Part shown: positions 42,014-50,649 of the stretch, piece by piece
Layout: every line of letters starts with the position of its first letter
Position numbering within the stretch: the stretch's first letter is position 1
Source: Duganella sp. sic0402
GTDB taxonomy: Bacteria; Pseudomonadota; Gammaproteobacteria; Burkholderiales; Burkholderiaceae_D
Length of the DNA stretch: 64,000 nucleotides
Assembly: GCF_019219065.1 (NCBI RefSeq)
Contig: NZ_JAHUWK010000010.1
Span: 1 to 64,000, forward strand
Reading direction: 5' to 3'
Notes under the pieces: generated by a model
What the model saw: the letters and a program-made list of their open reading frames with translations, nothing else
Told to the model about the DNA's origin: nothing
Database searches by the model: none
Program-made: the position numbers and the translations under genes

Positions 42014-43385
42014 TCACCGTGACGCCGAAGATGTCGCGATACGACTGGCGGTGCGTCAGCCCGGTAACCGCCAGCAGCGTGATGACGGCGCCATTGTGCG
42101 GCAGCGTGTCCATGCCACCGCTGGCCATGGCCACTACCCGGTGCATCACTTCCAGCGGGATGTGTGCCGCTTCGGCCGCCTTGATGAACTGATCCGACAT
42201 GGCCGCCAGCGCGATACTCATGCCGCCCGATGCCGAGCCGGTAATACCAGCCAGCGAGGTGACCGACACCGCTGCGTTCACCAGCGGATCGGGCACGCTG
42301 CGCAGCGCGTTGCTGACCGACAGGAAGCCAGGCAGCGCGGCGATCACGCCACCGAAGCCGTACTCGGAGGCGGTGTTCATCGCGGCCAGCAGTGCACCGC
42401 CCACTGCCGCCTTGGTGCCGTCGGCAAAAGCGTTTTTGATGCGCGTGAAGGCGGTGACGATGGTCAGCAGGATGCCCAGCAACAGCGCGCCTTCCACCGC
42501 CCAGATGCCGATCACCGGCTTGATGGTCAGGCTGACCGGTGCGTGCAGGCCGGGCAAGGCGTCGGCGGTCAGCGCGTAGCTGTCGCCGTACCAGCCGGGA
42601 ATCAGCTTGGTCAGCGCGAAGTTGGCCACGCCGACCATGACCAGCGGCGCCAGCGACAGCAGCGGATGCGGCAAGCCGGCGCGGACAGGCGCAGCCACCG
42701 GCGTTTGCGCGGCAGGGGCGGTGGCGGTGGCAGCGGCTGGTACAGCCTCATAGCCCTCGCCGGTCGCCATCACGCTTCGGCGGCGCCATTCGAGAAAAGC
42801 CAGGCCGGCCGCCAGTGTGGCAATGGAACCGATCACGCCGAGGTAAGGCGCGGCCCAGCCGGTGGTCTTGAAGAAGGTGGTCGGGATAATGTTCTGGATC
42901 TGCGGCGTGCCCGGCAGCGTATCCATGGTGAAGGAAAACGCACCCAGCGCAATCGCGCCCGGCATCAGCCGCTTGGGGATATTACTCTGGCGGTAAAGCT
43001 CAGCCGCAAACGGATACACGGCAAACACCACCACAAACAGCGACACCCCGCCATAGGTCAGCAGCGCACACACCAGCACAATGACCGCGTTGGCGCGCGT
43101 GCGGCCGATGTACTTGATCGCCGCCACCACAATCGATTCGGAAAAGCCGGACAGCTCGATCAGCTTGCCGAACACCGCACCGAGCAGGAAAACCGGGAAG
43201 TACAGCTTGATGAAGCCCACCATCTTGTCCATGAAGATGCCGCTGAAGACCGGCGCCACCGCGCCCGGATCGGTCAGCAGTACCGCACCCAGCGCGGCAA
43301 TCGGCGCGAACAGAATCACGCTGTAGCCGCGATACGCGGCCAGCATCAGGAACACCAGTGCGGCAAGAACGATCAGGAACGACAT
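41955..43385 (-). CDS. GntP-family permease
   Basis: A 476-residue protein with about twelve membrane segments of the GntP gluconate/hydroxybutyrate/citrate-type H+ symporter family. Signature stretches are LTYGGVSLFVVVFAVYPFA and MASGGMDTLPHNGAVITL. A proline/alanine-rich loop at about residues 215-240 separates the halves. The substrate is not readable. A 25-base inverted repeat directly upstream contains part of the Shine-Dalgarno. It follows the PP2C gene on the same strand after 66 bases. The 3' end overlaps the DNA-glycosylase gene. Confidence 0.9.
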   Translation of the reverse strand: MSFLIVLAALVFLMLAAYRGYSVILFAPIAALGAVLLTDPGAVAPVFSGIFMDKMVGFIKLYFPVFLLGAVFGKLIELSGFSESIVVAAIKYIGRTRANAVIVLVCALLTYGGVSLFVVVFAVYPFAAELYRQSNIPKRLMPGAIALGAFSFTMDTLPGTPQIQNIIPTTFFKTTGWAAPYLGVIGSIATLAAGLAFLEWRRRSVMATGEGYEAVPAAATATAPAAQTPVAAPVRAGLPHPLLSLAPLVMVGVANFALTKLIPGWYGDSYALTADALPGLHAPVSLTIKPVIGIWAVEGALLLGILLTIVTAFTRIKNAFADGTKAAVGGALLAAMNTASEYGFGGVIAALPGFLSVSNALRSVPDPLVNAAVSVTSLAGITGSASGGMSIALAAMSDQFIKAAEAAHIPLEVMHRVVAMASGGMDTLPHNGAVITLLAVTGLTHRQSYRDIFGVTVIKTLAVFFVIAVYYLTGLV

Positions 43386-43391
43386 GCGGAC

Positions 43392-43416
43392 TCCGGAAGA
43401 TGGTTATTCTTCCGGA
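43392..43416 (-). repeat. Inverted repeat overlapping the gntP-like ribosome-binding site
   Basis: TCCGGAAGA (43392-43400) and TCTTCCGGA (43408-43416) form a perfect 9-bp stem with a 7-base loop. On the minus strand its 3' arm supplies most of CCGGAG, the Shine-Dalgarno, six bases before the ATG at 43385. A closed hairpin would hide the ribosome-binding site. Confidence 0.65.
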
Positions 43417-43451
43417 CATTGTAGAACTTATTGCAACCTTGTGCTGCGGCG

Positions 43452-44768
43452 TTAGATCAAGCCGGAAGCAAGAGGACGGCGAATCGCCAGCATGGTACAG
43501 TCGTCGTCCAGCACCGGCTGGCCGGTGTAGGTGCTGACCGCCAGCCGCAGCAGGTCCAGCGCTTCCGGCAGCGATGGATGATCCCACTGCGCCAGCAGTT
43601 CCAGGCAGCGCTCCTCGGAGAATTCGACGCCGTCCTCATTGGCCGCCTCGGTCACGCCATCGGTGTAGCACAGCAGCGTATCGCCGGGCGCCAGCACGGT
43701 TTGCATCGCGCCGAAAATCAGGCCAGGGAAGGCACCGACCAGCACGCCTTTCGGTATCGGCAGCAGGCTGGCGATACCGCCCGACAGCAGCATTGGCGGG
43801 CAATGGCCGCCGTTCGAGTAGCGCAGCAGGCCGGTGTCGACCTCCAGAAAACCGCAGAACAGCGTGACGAACAGATTGGTGTCGTTGCCGGCGCACAGGC
43901 GGTCGTTGAGCGTGGCCAGCAGCTGATCCGGCTCGGTGATGCTCATCGCCAGCACGCGCAGCAGGCCTATCGCCCGCGCCATGAACAGCGCTGCCGCCAC
44001 ACCGTGGCCGGACACGTCGCCTATGCAAATAAACAGCAGATGGTCGTCGATGAAAAAGGCGTCGAACAAATCGCCGCCGACGTGCGAGGCCGGCTCCATC
44101 AGGCCGCAGGCATGCAAGTCGCTGCGCTCCGGGAACAATGGGCGTTGCAGCGGCAGCATGCTGACTTGCAGCTGGCGCGCGATGTCCAGCTCCTTGCGCA
44201 GATGCTCCAGCTCCAGCGCCGAGCGTTGTGCTTTCAGCGCCGCCTCATTGGAACGGCGCATGCGGCCGGTCAGCGTGGTCATCAAGTTACTGGCGACGCC
44301 GGGCAGCGCCATCAGCTTCTGCCAGAACAGGTCGCGCGACAATTGCAGCACTTGCGACGGCTCGTGCGCCACCACCAGCGCCGATACCGGCTCGCCATCG
44401 ATGGCCGACAGTTCGCCGATCAACTCTCCCGGCGAAACCGCAATCGCGCCGGACGAACCGGCCTTGCCGTCCAGGTGCACATGCAGCAGGCCGGAGAGCA
44501 GAATATACACACTGTGATTGACTTCGCCGTAGTTCAGCAGCGGCGCGCCGGCCGGCAGATTGAGCACTTCAGCTTCCGCCAGCGCGGCGTCCACCGCGTC
44601 GGCGCTGGCCTGGCGGAACAGGCCGATCCAGTCCATGCCCTGACGGCGCCGCTCCACGTCACGCTCCTCATGGCGGTGATCGTGACGATGGCCCAGCAAG
44701 TGATCGAGGCCATGACGGCGTTCGCCGCTGCGGCGGAACGGCCGCCGCGTGATGGCGGAATTATTCAT
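43452..44768 (-). CDS. PP2C-type (SpoIIE/RsbU) phosphatase with cNMP-like domain
   Basis: A 438-residue protein. A cyclic-nucleotide-binding-type domain covers about residues 45-150 (PAGAPLLNYGEVNHSVYIL, GELIGELSAIDGEP), a short linker helix follows, and a SpoIIE phosphatase domain covers about 200-430 with the metal motifs GGDLFDAFF and GDVSGHGVAA. It should dephosphorylate the STAS protein encoded two genes upstream, in response to a ligand of the cNMP-type domain. Its ATG overlaps the stop of the kinase gene by four bases. The His/Arg-rich stretch after residue 15 is unusual. Confidence 0.92.
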   Translation of the reverse strand: MNNSAITRRPFRRSGERRHGLDHLLGHRHDHRHEERDVERRRQGMDWIGLFRQASADAVDAALAEAEVLNLPAGAPLLNYGEVNHSVYILLSGLLHVHLDGKAGSSGAIAVSPGELIGELSAIDGEPVSALVVAHEPSQVLQLSRDLFWQKLMALPGVASNLMTTLTGRMRRSNEAALKAQRSALELEHLRKELDIARQLQVSMLPLQRPLFPERSDLHACGLMEPASHVGGDLFDAFFIDDHLLFICIGDVSGHGVAAALFMARAIGLLRVLAMSITEPDQLLATLNDRLCAGNDTNLFVTLFCGFLEVDTGLLRYSNGGHCPPMLLSGGIASLLPIPKGVLVGAFPGLIFGAMQTVLAPGDTLLCYTDGVTEAANEDGVEFSEERCLELLAQWDHPSLPEALDLLRLAVSTYTGQPVLDDDCTMLAIRRPLASGLI

Positions 44769-45193
44769 GCGGCGCTCCAGCGCACGGTGACGGTCAGCTG
44801 GTTGCGGCCATCGCGCCAGGCGTAATCCAGCTGGTCCGAATGGCTGCGCAGCATGACCACGCCAAGGCCACCGGGCAGCGTGTCTTCCAGCATCAGCGGA
44901 CGTGGCGGCGCTACCGCCTGCGTCGGGTCGTACGCCACGCCGCCGTCTTCCAGCGTCAGCGTGGCGCTGCCCGGCTGCACCTGCAAGCGCAGTTGCACCG
45001 GTGCGGCGGCGGCCAGGTCGCCGTGGTCGATGATATTGGCCAGCGCTTCGTGCAGGCACATGTCGAGCCGGGCGATGTCACTGTCCGGCACGGCGCGTGC
45101 GCCGGCTTCGGCGTGCAGCCAGGCGGCGGCGCGGCGCAGCTCGGACGCCTGCGCCGTCACCGTCAAGCCGGCGCTGTGCGGGGTCGTGCTCAA
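44765..45193 (-). CDS. RsbW-like anti-sigma/serine kinase (HATPase)
   Basis: A 142-residue GHKL ATPase of the RsbW type. The N-box is CLHEALANIIDHG and the ATP-lid area is LEDGGVAYDP...GGLGVVMLR. It probably phosphorylates the STAS protein and, in partner-switch systems, sequesters a sigma factor or another target. No sigma-factor gene is in this operon, so the regulated target is elsewhere. It overlaps both neighbours by four bases, which fits fixed stoichiometry of the three products. Confidence 0.9.
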   Translation of the reverse strand: MSTTPHSAGLTVTAQASELRRAAAWLHAEAGARAVPDSDIARLDMCLHEALANIIDHGDLAAAAPVQLRLQVQPGSATLTLEDGGVAYDPTQAVAPPRPLMLEDTLPGGLGVVMLRSHSDQLDYAWRDGRNQLTVTVRWSAA

Positions 45194-45534
45194 GCCTGCG
45201 CCGCCTCTTCCGCCTTGGCCAGGTCGTTGAACATCGGGATTACGGCGTCGATGCCGGTGGTCGACAGGGTTTTGGCCACCGGACCGTTCTCGCCGACGAA
45301 CAGCACCATGCGCGAACCGCGCTGTTGCATCGCACGCGCATTGGCGACGATGGCGCGGATGCCGATCGACGCCAGGAAATCGACCGCGCTCAGATCGACC
45401 ACGGCGCGCTGCTTGGCCGAAGCGGTGAGCGCGGTGAATTGCAGCGAGATCGCGTCAGTGCCGGCGATATCAAGGCGGCCCGATAGGGAGACGCGGCGCA
45501 GGGTGTCGTTGACGTCGGTGTATGCAATGGTCAT
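45190..45534 (-). CDS. STAS-domain anti-sigma-factor antagonist (RsbV-like)
   Basis: A 114-residue STAS protein. The phosphorylatable serine is Ser56 in DFLASIGIR, in the normal place at the start of helix 2. It is the switch protein released when dephosphorylated by the PP2C. The ATG at 45534 gives the family length; 19 upstream in-frame codons are open but not conserved. The start codon lies in one arm of a 13-bp inverted repeat whose other arm is 54 bases upstream. The operon order is STAS, kinase, phosphatase. Confidence 0.92.
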   Translation of the reverse strand: MTIAYTDVNDTLRRVSLSGRLDIAGTDAISLQFTALTASAKQRAVVDLSAVDFLASIGIRAIVANARAMQQRGSRMVLFVGENGPVAKTLSTTGIDAVIPMFNDLAKAEEAAQA

Positions 45535-45608
45535 ATTGGGCAGATCCTGAAAATGGCGGGACGCGCACGGGGCGCGCAAGCGCACCAGCATACGCGCCCA
45601 ATATGACC
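45529..45608 (-). repeat. 13-bp inverted repeat enclosing the STAS start codon
   Basis: GGTCATATTGGGC (45529-45541) and GCCCAATATGACC (45596-45608) are exact reverse complements separated by 54 bases. On the minus strand the downstream arm includes the ATG of the STAS gene (45534-45532). The loop is GC-rich and could hold smaller stems. Confidence 0.65.
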
Positions 45609-45621
45609 GTTTTATGACATT

Positions 45622-47439
45622 TCAATCGTGCGCAGCGACTCGGCACCACAGGAAGGGACGCGGCTCGCCACCCACCGCCGCCGGATGGCTGGCGCAGCTG
45701 GCAGCTTCCAGCGTCAGGCCGTAACGGCCTACCCGTTCGCCGGCCAGTGCGATGGCGGCACGATCCTGCGCCGCAAGGTCGATGCGATGCTGCGGCAGCA
45801 GGTCGAAAGTGCAGCCGCCTGCTGGCAGGCGGCGCAGCTCAACCTGTAGCCGCACCTTGCCCATCAGGCGTTCCAGCTTGTCGCAGCCGGCAGCGTCATC
45901 GGTCAGGCCCAGCGCGCGCGCCGCCGCCAGCTTGCGCAGGCGGGTACCGTCGCGGTCATTGCGGGCAGCGCTCAGCAGCAGATAGTGCGGACCAGGACGG
46001 GCAGCGATGGCGGCCTGCTGGCGCGCCCGCCAGGCCGGCGTTTCCAGCATGCCGGTATCCAGCGCGATGACCTGGGTGGCTGGTGGCAGGAAGGTAGCCA
46101 TCCAGCCCGACGGCGGATCCGGCTGAACGAAGAAGACGATGCTATCGGCTGGACGCTCGATCACCGGCATACGGGCACTGAAGGCGCTGTCGGCCCAGTC
46201 GGCATGGCCCCAGTTGGCAGCCGGCAGTGCGGTAATCACCAGCAGCGCCAGCGCCCAGCCGGCCAGCCGCAAGGCACGCGGCGACACATACTGCCACGCC
46301 AGCCAGATCGCCAGTGGCGCCAACAGCTCCAGCGGCACCAGGTAGCGGTAGATGCTGAACATGCGCATCCACACCAGATAGCCCACCGCCACAAACGCCA
46401 GCAACAGTACGCTGCGCGGGGCCAGCGTCAGCGCCGATTGGACCGCGCTGCGGCGGCGCCACAGCCACACGGCAGCCAGCACGATCAGCGTCACGTACAG
46501 CAGCGGCCACACCGCCAGCTTGAGCGGAATCTCCGATACGCGCCGGGTATGGAAAGTGAAGATGAATGGCCACAGCAGGTTTTCCATCCAGCCCTGCGGA
46601 CGGAAGAAGACATCGATCACGCCCTGGTCCGGCGCCAGCGGGCTGTGGAAGAAGTTGTTAAATTGCGGGAACAGCGGATTACCGAAGGTCTGCCACATGC
46701 GTGCCATCCACCAGCCGCCGCTGGCAGCCACGCCAGCCAGCACGCCCACACCGAACACGAAGGACAGCCGCAGCCGTTCCCACCAGGCCAGCGGTACCGT
46801 CAGCAAGGCTGCGCACAGCGCCACCGCGTAAATCGCATTGGTCAGTTTGAGACCGGCCGCCACGCCCATTGCCACACCGGCGCCCAGGCCGGCCAGCGCG
46901 GCGCGGCCGCTCCAGTGCAGCAGCGTGTCCCAGCGGCGCAATACCAGATACAGCGACAGCAGCACCGGCAGCGCGCTGAGATTGTCGCCCATGGTGTTGC
47001 CCAGCTCACTGAGGAAACCGGGTGCGGCCACGCCAGCGAACGCCAGCAACAGCGCCAGCCGGCGCGGCTGCCCAGGTCCCAGCAACTGGCGGGCGATGCC
47101 GAACAGCAGCACAAAGCTCAGGCCGTGCAGCGCGCCCAGCACGAAGCCAACCGCGCGCGGCGGCAGCCACTGGTTCAGATAATAGTAAGGCAGGTCCAGC
47201 GTTGGATTGAAATAGCTTTGGAAGCCAGCCGGCGCCAGGTCGAAGCCGATGCGGTTGCCCAGCAGCGCATGGACGTTGTACAGATGGTAGTTGCGCATGT
47301 CCCAGCCATCGTCCTGGCCAGCCAGCACGGAAAGCAGGCCAAGCAGGACAGGCACCAGCAGCAGCGCCCAGCGTCCGGCGCGCGGATGGTTGAGAAAAGC
47401 GCTGCGCCGCGCCAACCAGGCGTCAGGCAGCGTGATCAT
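45622..47439 (-). CDS. Polytopic membrane protein, probable GT-C glycosyltransferase
   Basis: A 605-residue protein with about eleven membrane segments and a C-terminal extracytoplasmic part of about 170 residues. An acidic motif after the first helix (GQDDGWDMRNYHLYN) is like the catalytic loop of GT-C enzymes that use polyprenyl-phosphate sugars. Its start overlaps the end of a polyprenyl-phosphate-sugar-synthase-like gene by 17 bases, so it probably uses that enzyme's product to glycosylate a lipid, polysaccharide or protein in the periplasm. I cannot name a specific family with certainty. Confidence 0.75.
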   Translation of the reverse strand: MITLPDAWLARRSAFLNHPRAGRWALLLVPVLLGLLSVLAGQDDGWDMRNYHLYNVHALLGNRIGFDLAPAGFQSYFNPTLDLPYYYLNQWLPPRAVGFVLGALHGLSFVLLFGIARQLLGPGQPRRLALLLAFAGVAAPGFLSELGNTMGDNLSALPVLLSLYLVLRRWDTLLHWSGRAALAGLGAGVAMGVAAGLKLTNAIYAVALCAALLTVPLAWWERLRLSFVFGVGVLAGVAASGGWWMARMWQTFGNPLFPQFNNFFHSPLAPDQGVIDVFFRPQGWMENLLWPFIFTFHTRRVSEIPLKLAVWPLLYVTLIVLAAVWLWRRRSAVQSALTLAPRSVLLLAFVAVGYLVWMRMFSIYRYLVPLELLAPLAIWLAWQYVSPRALRLAGWALALLVITALPAANWGHADWADSAFSARMPVIERPADSIVFFVQPDPPSGWMATFLPPATQVIALDTGMLETPAWRARQQAAIAARPGPHYLLLSAARNDRDGTRLRKLAAARALGLTDDAAGCDKLERLMGKVRLQVELRRLPAGGCTFDLLPQHRIDLAAQDRAAIALAGERVGRYGLTLEAASCASHPAAVGGEPRPFLWCRVAAHD

Positions 47440-48373
47440 GCGTAGCCGGACCTGGATGAGCGAGGTAGGTAAACCGCTTCTGCTCGATGCGGCCCTTGGT
47501 GACCGCGTCCAGCACGATGCCACATACCAGCAGGATCACGCCAAACAGCATCAGCGAGGCACATAGGACGGCGGTTGGCAGGCGCGGCACCAGGCCGGTT
47601 TGCAGGTAGGTGGCAACCACTGGTTCGGCCAGGATCACCGACAGCATCGCGCTCAGCGCGGCAAAGATGGTGAAGAAGGCCAGCGGACGCTCCGACTTGA
47701 ACAGCCGGAAGATGGTGCCGAGGATGCGGAAGCCGTCGCGGTAGGTATTCAGCTTGCTGACCGAACCCTCCGGACGCGATTTGTACACGGTGGCCACTTC
47801 CGCCACCGGCATGCGTAGCGCCAGCGAGTGCACCGTCAGTTCGGTTTCGATCTCGAAGCCGGCCGAGTGGGCGGCAAACGATTTGACGTAGCGGCGCGAG
47901 AACACGCGGTAGCCCGACAAAATGTCGGTGAAGGTGCGGCCGAAGATGAACGACACGCAACCGGTCAGCATGGCGTTGCCGAAGCGATGGCCGGGCCGGT
48001 AGGCTGCCTGCTCGGTGCTGACGCGGTTGCCGACCACCATGTCCAGGCCTTCGTCCAGCATGCGCTCGACCAGCTGCGGCGCCACGCTGGCGTCGTAAGT
48101 ATCGTCGCCGTCGACCATGACATACGCGTCCGCCTCGATGTCGGCAAACATGCGGCGTACCACGCTGCCCTTGCCCTGGGCCGGCACATTGCGCACGATG
48201 GCACCGGCGGCACGCGCCACATCGGCCGTGCCATCGGTGGAATTGTTATCGAATACATAAACCTGCGCCTGCGGCAGGCAAACCTGGAAATCGCGCACGA
48301 TGGCGGCGATGGTCAGTGCTTCGTTGTAGCAAGGCACCAAAATGGCAATGCGCGTATTGCTTGGGATGGTCAT
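47423..48373 (-). CDS. GT2 glycosyltransferase, polyprenyl-phosphate sugar synthase type
   Basis: A 316-residue protein. The N-terminal GT-A domain (about residues 1-225) has ILVPCYNEALTIAAIV, the nucleotide/metal motif VDGDDTYD and SGYRVFSRRYVKSF; two C-terminal membrane helices (about 230-300) anchor it. This is the layout of dolichyl/undecaprenyl-phosphate-sugar synthases such as DPMS or GtrB. The ATG at 48373 is preferred over an upstream start that would add 21 residues and cross the divergent promoter region. It heads the two-gene glycosylation unit. Confidence 0.9.
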   Translation of the reverse strand: MTIPSNTRIAILVPCYNEALTIAAIVRDFQVCLPQAQVYVFDNNSTDGTADVARAAGAIVRNVPAQGKGSVVRRMFADIEADAYVMVDGDDTYDASVAPQLVERMLDEGLDMVVGNRVSTEQAAYRPGHRFGNAMLTGCVSFIFGRTFTDILSGYRVFSRRYVKSFAAHSAGFEIETELTVHSLALRMPVAEVATVYKSRPEGSVSKLNTYRDGFRILGTIFRLFKSERPLAFFTIFAALSAMLSVILAEPVVATYLQTGLVPRLPTAVLCASLMLFGVILLVCGIVLDAVTKGRIEQKRFTYLAHPGPATHDHAA

Positions 48374-48434
48374 AATGCTGATGTCGGCAGGCAAAGGCGT
48401 TATTATAGTTCCAACTGACCAGGAGACCCTGCGC

Positions 48435-49583
48435 ATGGCTCAACTGCACGCCTCCCTCAAGGGTGGAGACAAGCTGTCACTGAACTGGACTTATCTGAAC
48501 GCGATCGCCAACGGCGTTTCGGCGATCGACCTGGATGCGCTGGCGCTGCGCAATCTGGACGACGCCCAGCAATTCGTACGCGAATATGGCTTCGACCTGG
48601 ACCAGCCGGCCGCCCCGGCGCTGATCCGCAACGCGCACCGGGAGGCGGTGGCGTTCATCCGCGCGACCTTCCTGACGCCGGCACAGGCCGGGCTGATTCC
48701 GGCCGAGGTGGCGGAGCCGGACGATCCGCTCCAGCTCCTGCTATACGCGTCGGATAGCAGCCAGCACGACGACGCGCGGCGCATGTGGGCGTGCGCGGTG
48801 CTGAAGGTCATGCACGGCATCTTCTACATCGACAACAACCTGAAGCTGCGCCACTTCCACGCCATCCGCGCGCAGGTGTTCGGCACGCTGGATGAGGTGA
48901 TACGCCGCGACGGCGAGCACTACTTCCTGACCGACGGCACAAGCTGCCTGCCGCTGCTGCGCTACGACCGCAAGGACAACAAAGGCCGCAACAGCATTCT
49001 GCTCAAGCTGCTGCAAAAAGCTGCCTACCTGGCGGCCGATATCTTCGACCACCTGGGCGTGCGGCTGGTATTCGCCACCCGCTGCGAATGCGTGCTGGCC
49101 TTGCGCGCCCTGCAGCGCGTGCATCTGCTGTCGGTCACCAATGTGGATGCCGCACGTACCCGCAACACCCTGCTGGACCTCGACGCGGCGCAACAGGTAT
49201 TCGACAAGTACCGCGCGCAGCTGGAGCACAGCGCAGCCTATCCGCTGGACCTGCTGCGGCAGATGGACAGCGAGCTGGCCGAGATCTCGCAGCCGCAGAC
49301 ACGCTGCGACAATCCGCACAGCGGCAATGGCTTCAACAGCCTGCAGGTAACGGTACGAAAAATGATCCACGTACAGCAGCTGGATGCGGCGCCTGAGCAG
49401 GATTACGACGTCGGCTTTTTCTTTGAATACGAAATCCAGCTGATGGACGAGGCCAGCTACCAGCGCAGCCTGAGTGGCCCGGCCAGCCACGAAGCCTACA
49501 AGCAGCGCCAGGTCGACACCGCGCGCACGCGGGTGTTCGGCCGCGAGCTGCTGCGCTGGATCGCGCACCAGTGCGCCGCCTGA
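48435..49583 (+). CDS. Conserved protein of unknown function with RelA/SpoT-like motif
   Basis: A 382-residue predicted cytoplasmic protein, with no signal and no membrane segments. It resembles a conserved family I recall as TIGR04552/TIGR04562, but I am not certain. The central part KGRNSILLKLLQKAAYLAADIFDHLGVRLVF is reminiscent in order and spacing of the (p)ppGpp synthetase core of RelA/SpoT (basic stretch, then D-x-x-G-x-R). The conserved histidine/aspartate pair in GIFYIDNNLKLRHFH is also notable. Function is unknown. A good AGGAGA lies eight bases before the ATG. It diverges from the GT2 gene across 61 bases. Confidence 0.72.
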   Translation: MAQLHASLKGGDKLSLNWTYLNAIANGVSAIDLDALALRNLDDAQQFVREYGFDLDQPAAPALIRNAHREAVAFIRATFLTPAQAGLIPAEVAEPDDPLQLLLYASDSSQHDDARRMWACAVLKVMHGIFYIDNNLKLRHFHAIRAQVFGTLDEVIRRDGEHYFLTDGTSCLPLLRYDRKDNKGRNSILLKLLQKAAYLAADIFDHLGVRLVFATRCECVLALRALQRVHLLSVTNVDAARTRNTLLDLDAAQQVFDKYRAQLEHSAAYPLDLLRQMDSELAEISQPQTRCDNPHSGNGFNSLQVTVRKMIHVQQLDAAPEQDYDVGFFFEYEIQLMDEASYQRSLSGPASHEAYKQRQVDTARTRVFGRELLRWIAHQCAA

Positions 49584-49610
49584 TGCGGCATTGCGTTACG
49601 CTAGCGCGTC

Positions 49611-50615
49611 ATGCGCACATTGATATTCTCGCTGATGGTGGCGGCCAGCGCGGCAGCCCAGGACGCACCCAGCATCACGGTGGCGGCGACCCGCGATCCG
49701 GTTGATAAATCCTACCGCAAGATGCTGGCGGGGATGGATACCTTCGCACGCCGGCAAGCGCTGGCGCCGCAGGCGACGCTACGCTTCCAGCTGCTGCCAC
49801 GCCTGCCCACCACGCAACTGGCAGGCCTGACGCTGAGGGTGGCGGGCGACACTGTCTCGCTGCCGGTCACGGTGGCGCCGGACCATAGCTTCACGCTGGA
49901 GCGCAATCAGCAAGCCGCCAAAGAGGACGCCGCGCTGATCGCCAGCAGCAAGACCAGCACACTGACCTGGCGCGCGCAGGTGCGCAGCCCCGGTGTGCCC
50001 GAGGGCATGCGGCGGCTAGGCGATCTGCGCCTTGAATGCATGGTCGGCGTGGAAGCCGGCCTGCTGTCCAATAACGCGCAGATGTTTGCCTGGCTGGGCG
50101 AGCTGTTCACCAGTCCGGAGCGGGTCTGCAATCACGCCGATGGGAACTACCTGTTCTTTGCCGAGCGCCCGGTGTACGCGATCACGCTGCGCGACGGTGC
50201 ACGCCAGGCGACGCTGCCGTTCAAGGCGCTATACGCGGGTGGCACGCAAACGCCGTCCACCCTGCCCTATTGCGATTGCCAGGTGCTGCTCGACCGCAGC
50301 TACTATGCGCCGATCTGGGACCGCAGCTGGTCCGACGATACGCTGCTTTCTTTCGAGGACATGGACAGTCCTCCCGGCGCAAACGACAGCCCCATCGCCG
50401 CCGGCTACGCCAGCACCGCGCACATGCAGGCCAGGCTGGGCACCGCAGATGAGGTCAAGTTCGACAGCGGCTACCAGATGTGGCGCTACACTTATCCCGC
50501 TAGCCGCAGCGATGCGCCGCCAGCCGAATTCACCATCCTGTTCGGCCCGGACGGCTTGGCGCGCAAGGCCCGCTTACGCGAACCGCCGCCGGCGCATAAA
50601 AAAAGCCAGCCCTGA
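49611..50615 (+). CDS. Secreted protein of unknown function with SmpA/BamE-like tail
   Basis: A 334-residue protein with a short signal peptide (MRTLIFSLMVAASAAAQD). No family is recognised over most of its length; it has several cysteines (LPYCDCQV, ERVCNHADG) that may form periplasmic disulfides. Residues about 272-320 (MQARLGTADEVKFDSGYQMW) follow the pattern of the SmpA/OmlA/BamE fold. It follows the RelA/SpoT-like gene by 27 bases and may be cotranscribed. The tail of the coding region runs into a hairpin that terminates the opposite strand. Confidence 0.75.
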   Translation: MRTLIFSLMVAASAAAQDAPSITVAATRDPVDKSYRKMLAGMDTFARRQALAPQATLRFQLLPRLPTTQLAGLTLRVAGDTVSLPVTVAPDHSFTLERNQQAAKEDAALIASSKTSTLTWRAQVRSPGVPEGMRRLGDLRLECMVGVEAGLLSNNAQMFAWLGELFTSPERVCNHADGNYLFFAERPVYAITLRDGARQATLPFKALYAGGTQTPSTLPYCDCQVLLDRSYYAPIWDRSWSDDTLLSFEDMDSPPGANDSPIAAGYASTAHMQARLGTADEVKFDSGYQMWRYTYPASRSDAPPAEFTILFGPDGLARKARLREPPPAHKKSQP

Positions 50616-50627
50616 CGGACTGGCTTT
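50598..50627 (-). terminator. Intrinsic terminator after the M1 peptidase gene
   Basis: AAAGCCAG (50602-50609) pairs with CTGGCTTT (50620-50627). On the minus strand it ends in a long T tract, about 22 bases after the M1 stop. It overlaps the last codons of the plus-strand secreted-protein gene, where it may also act, weakly. Confidence 0.8.
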
Positions 50628-50649
50628 CGCAAGCTGACCGGCGCGTGGA

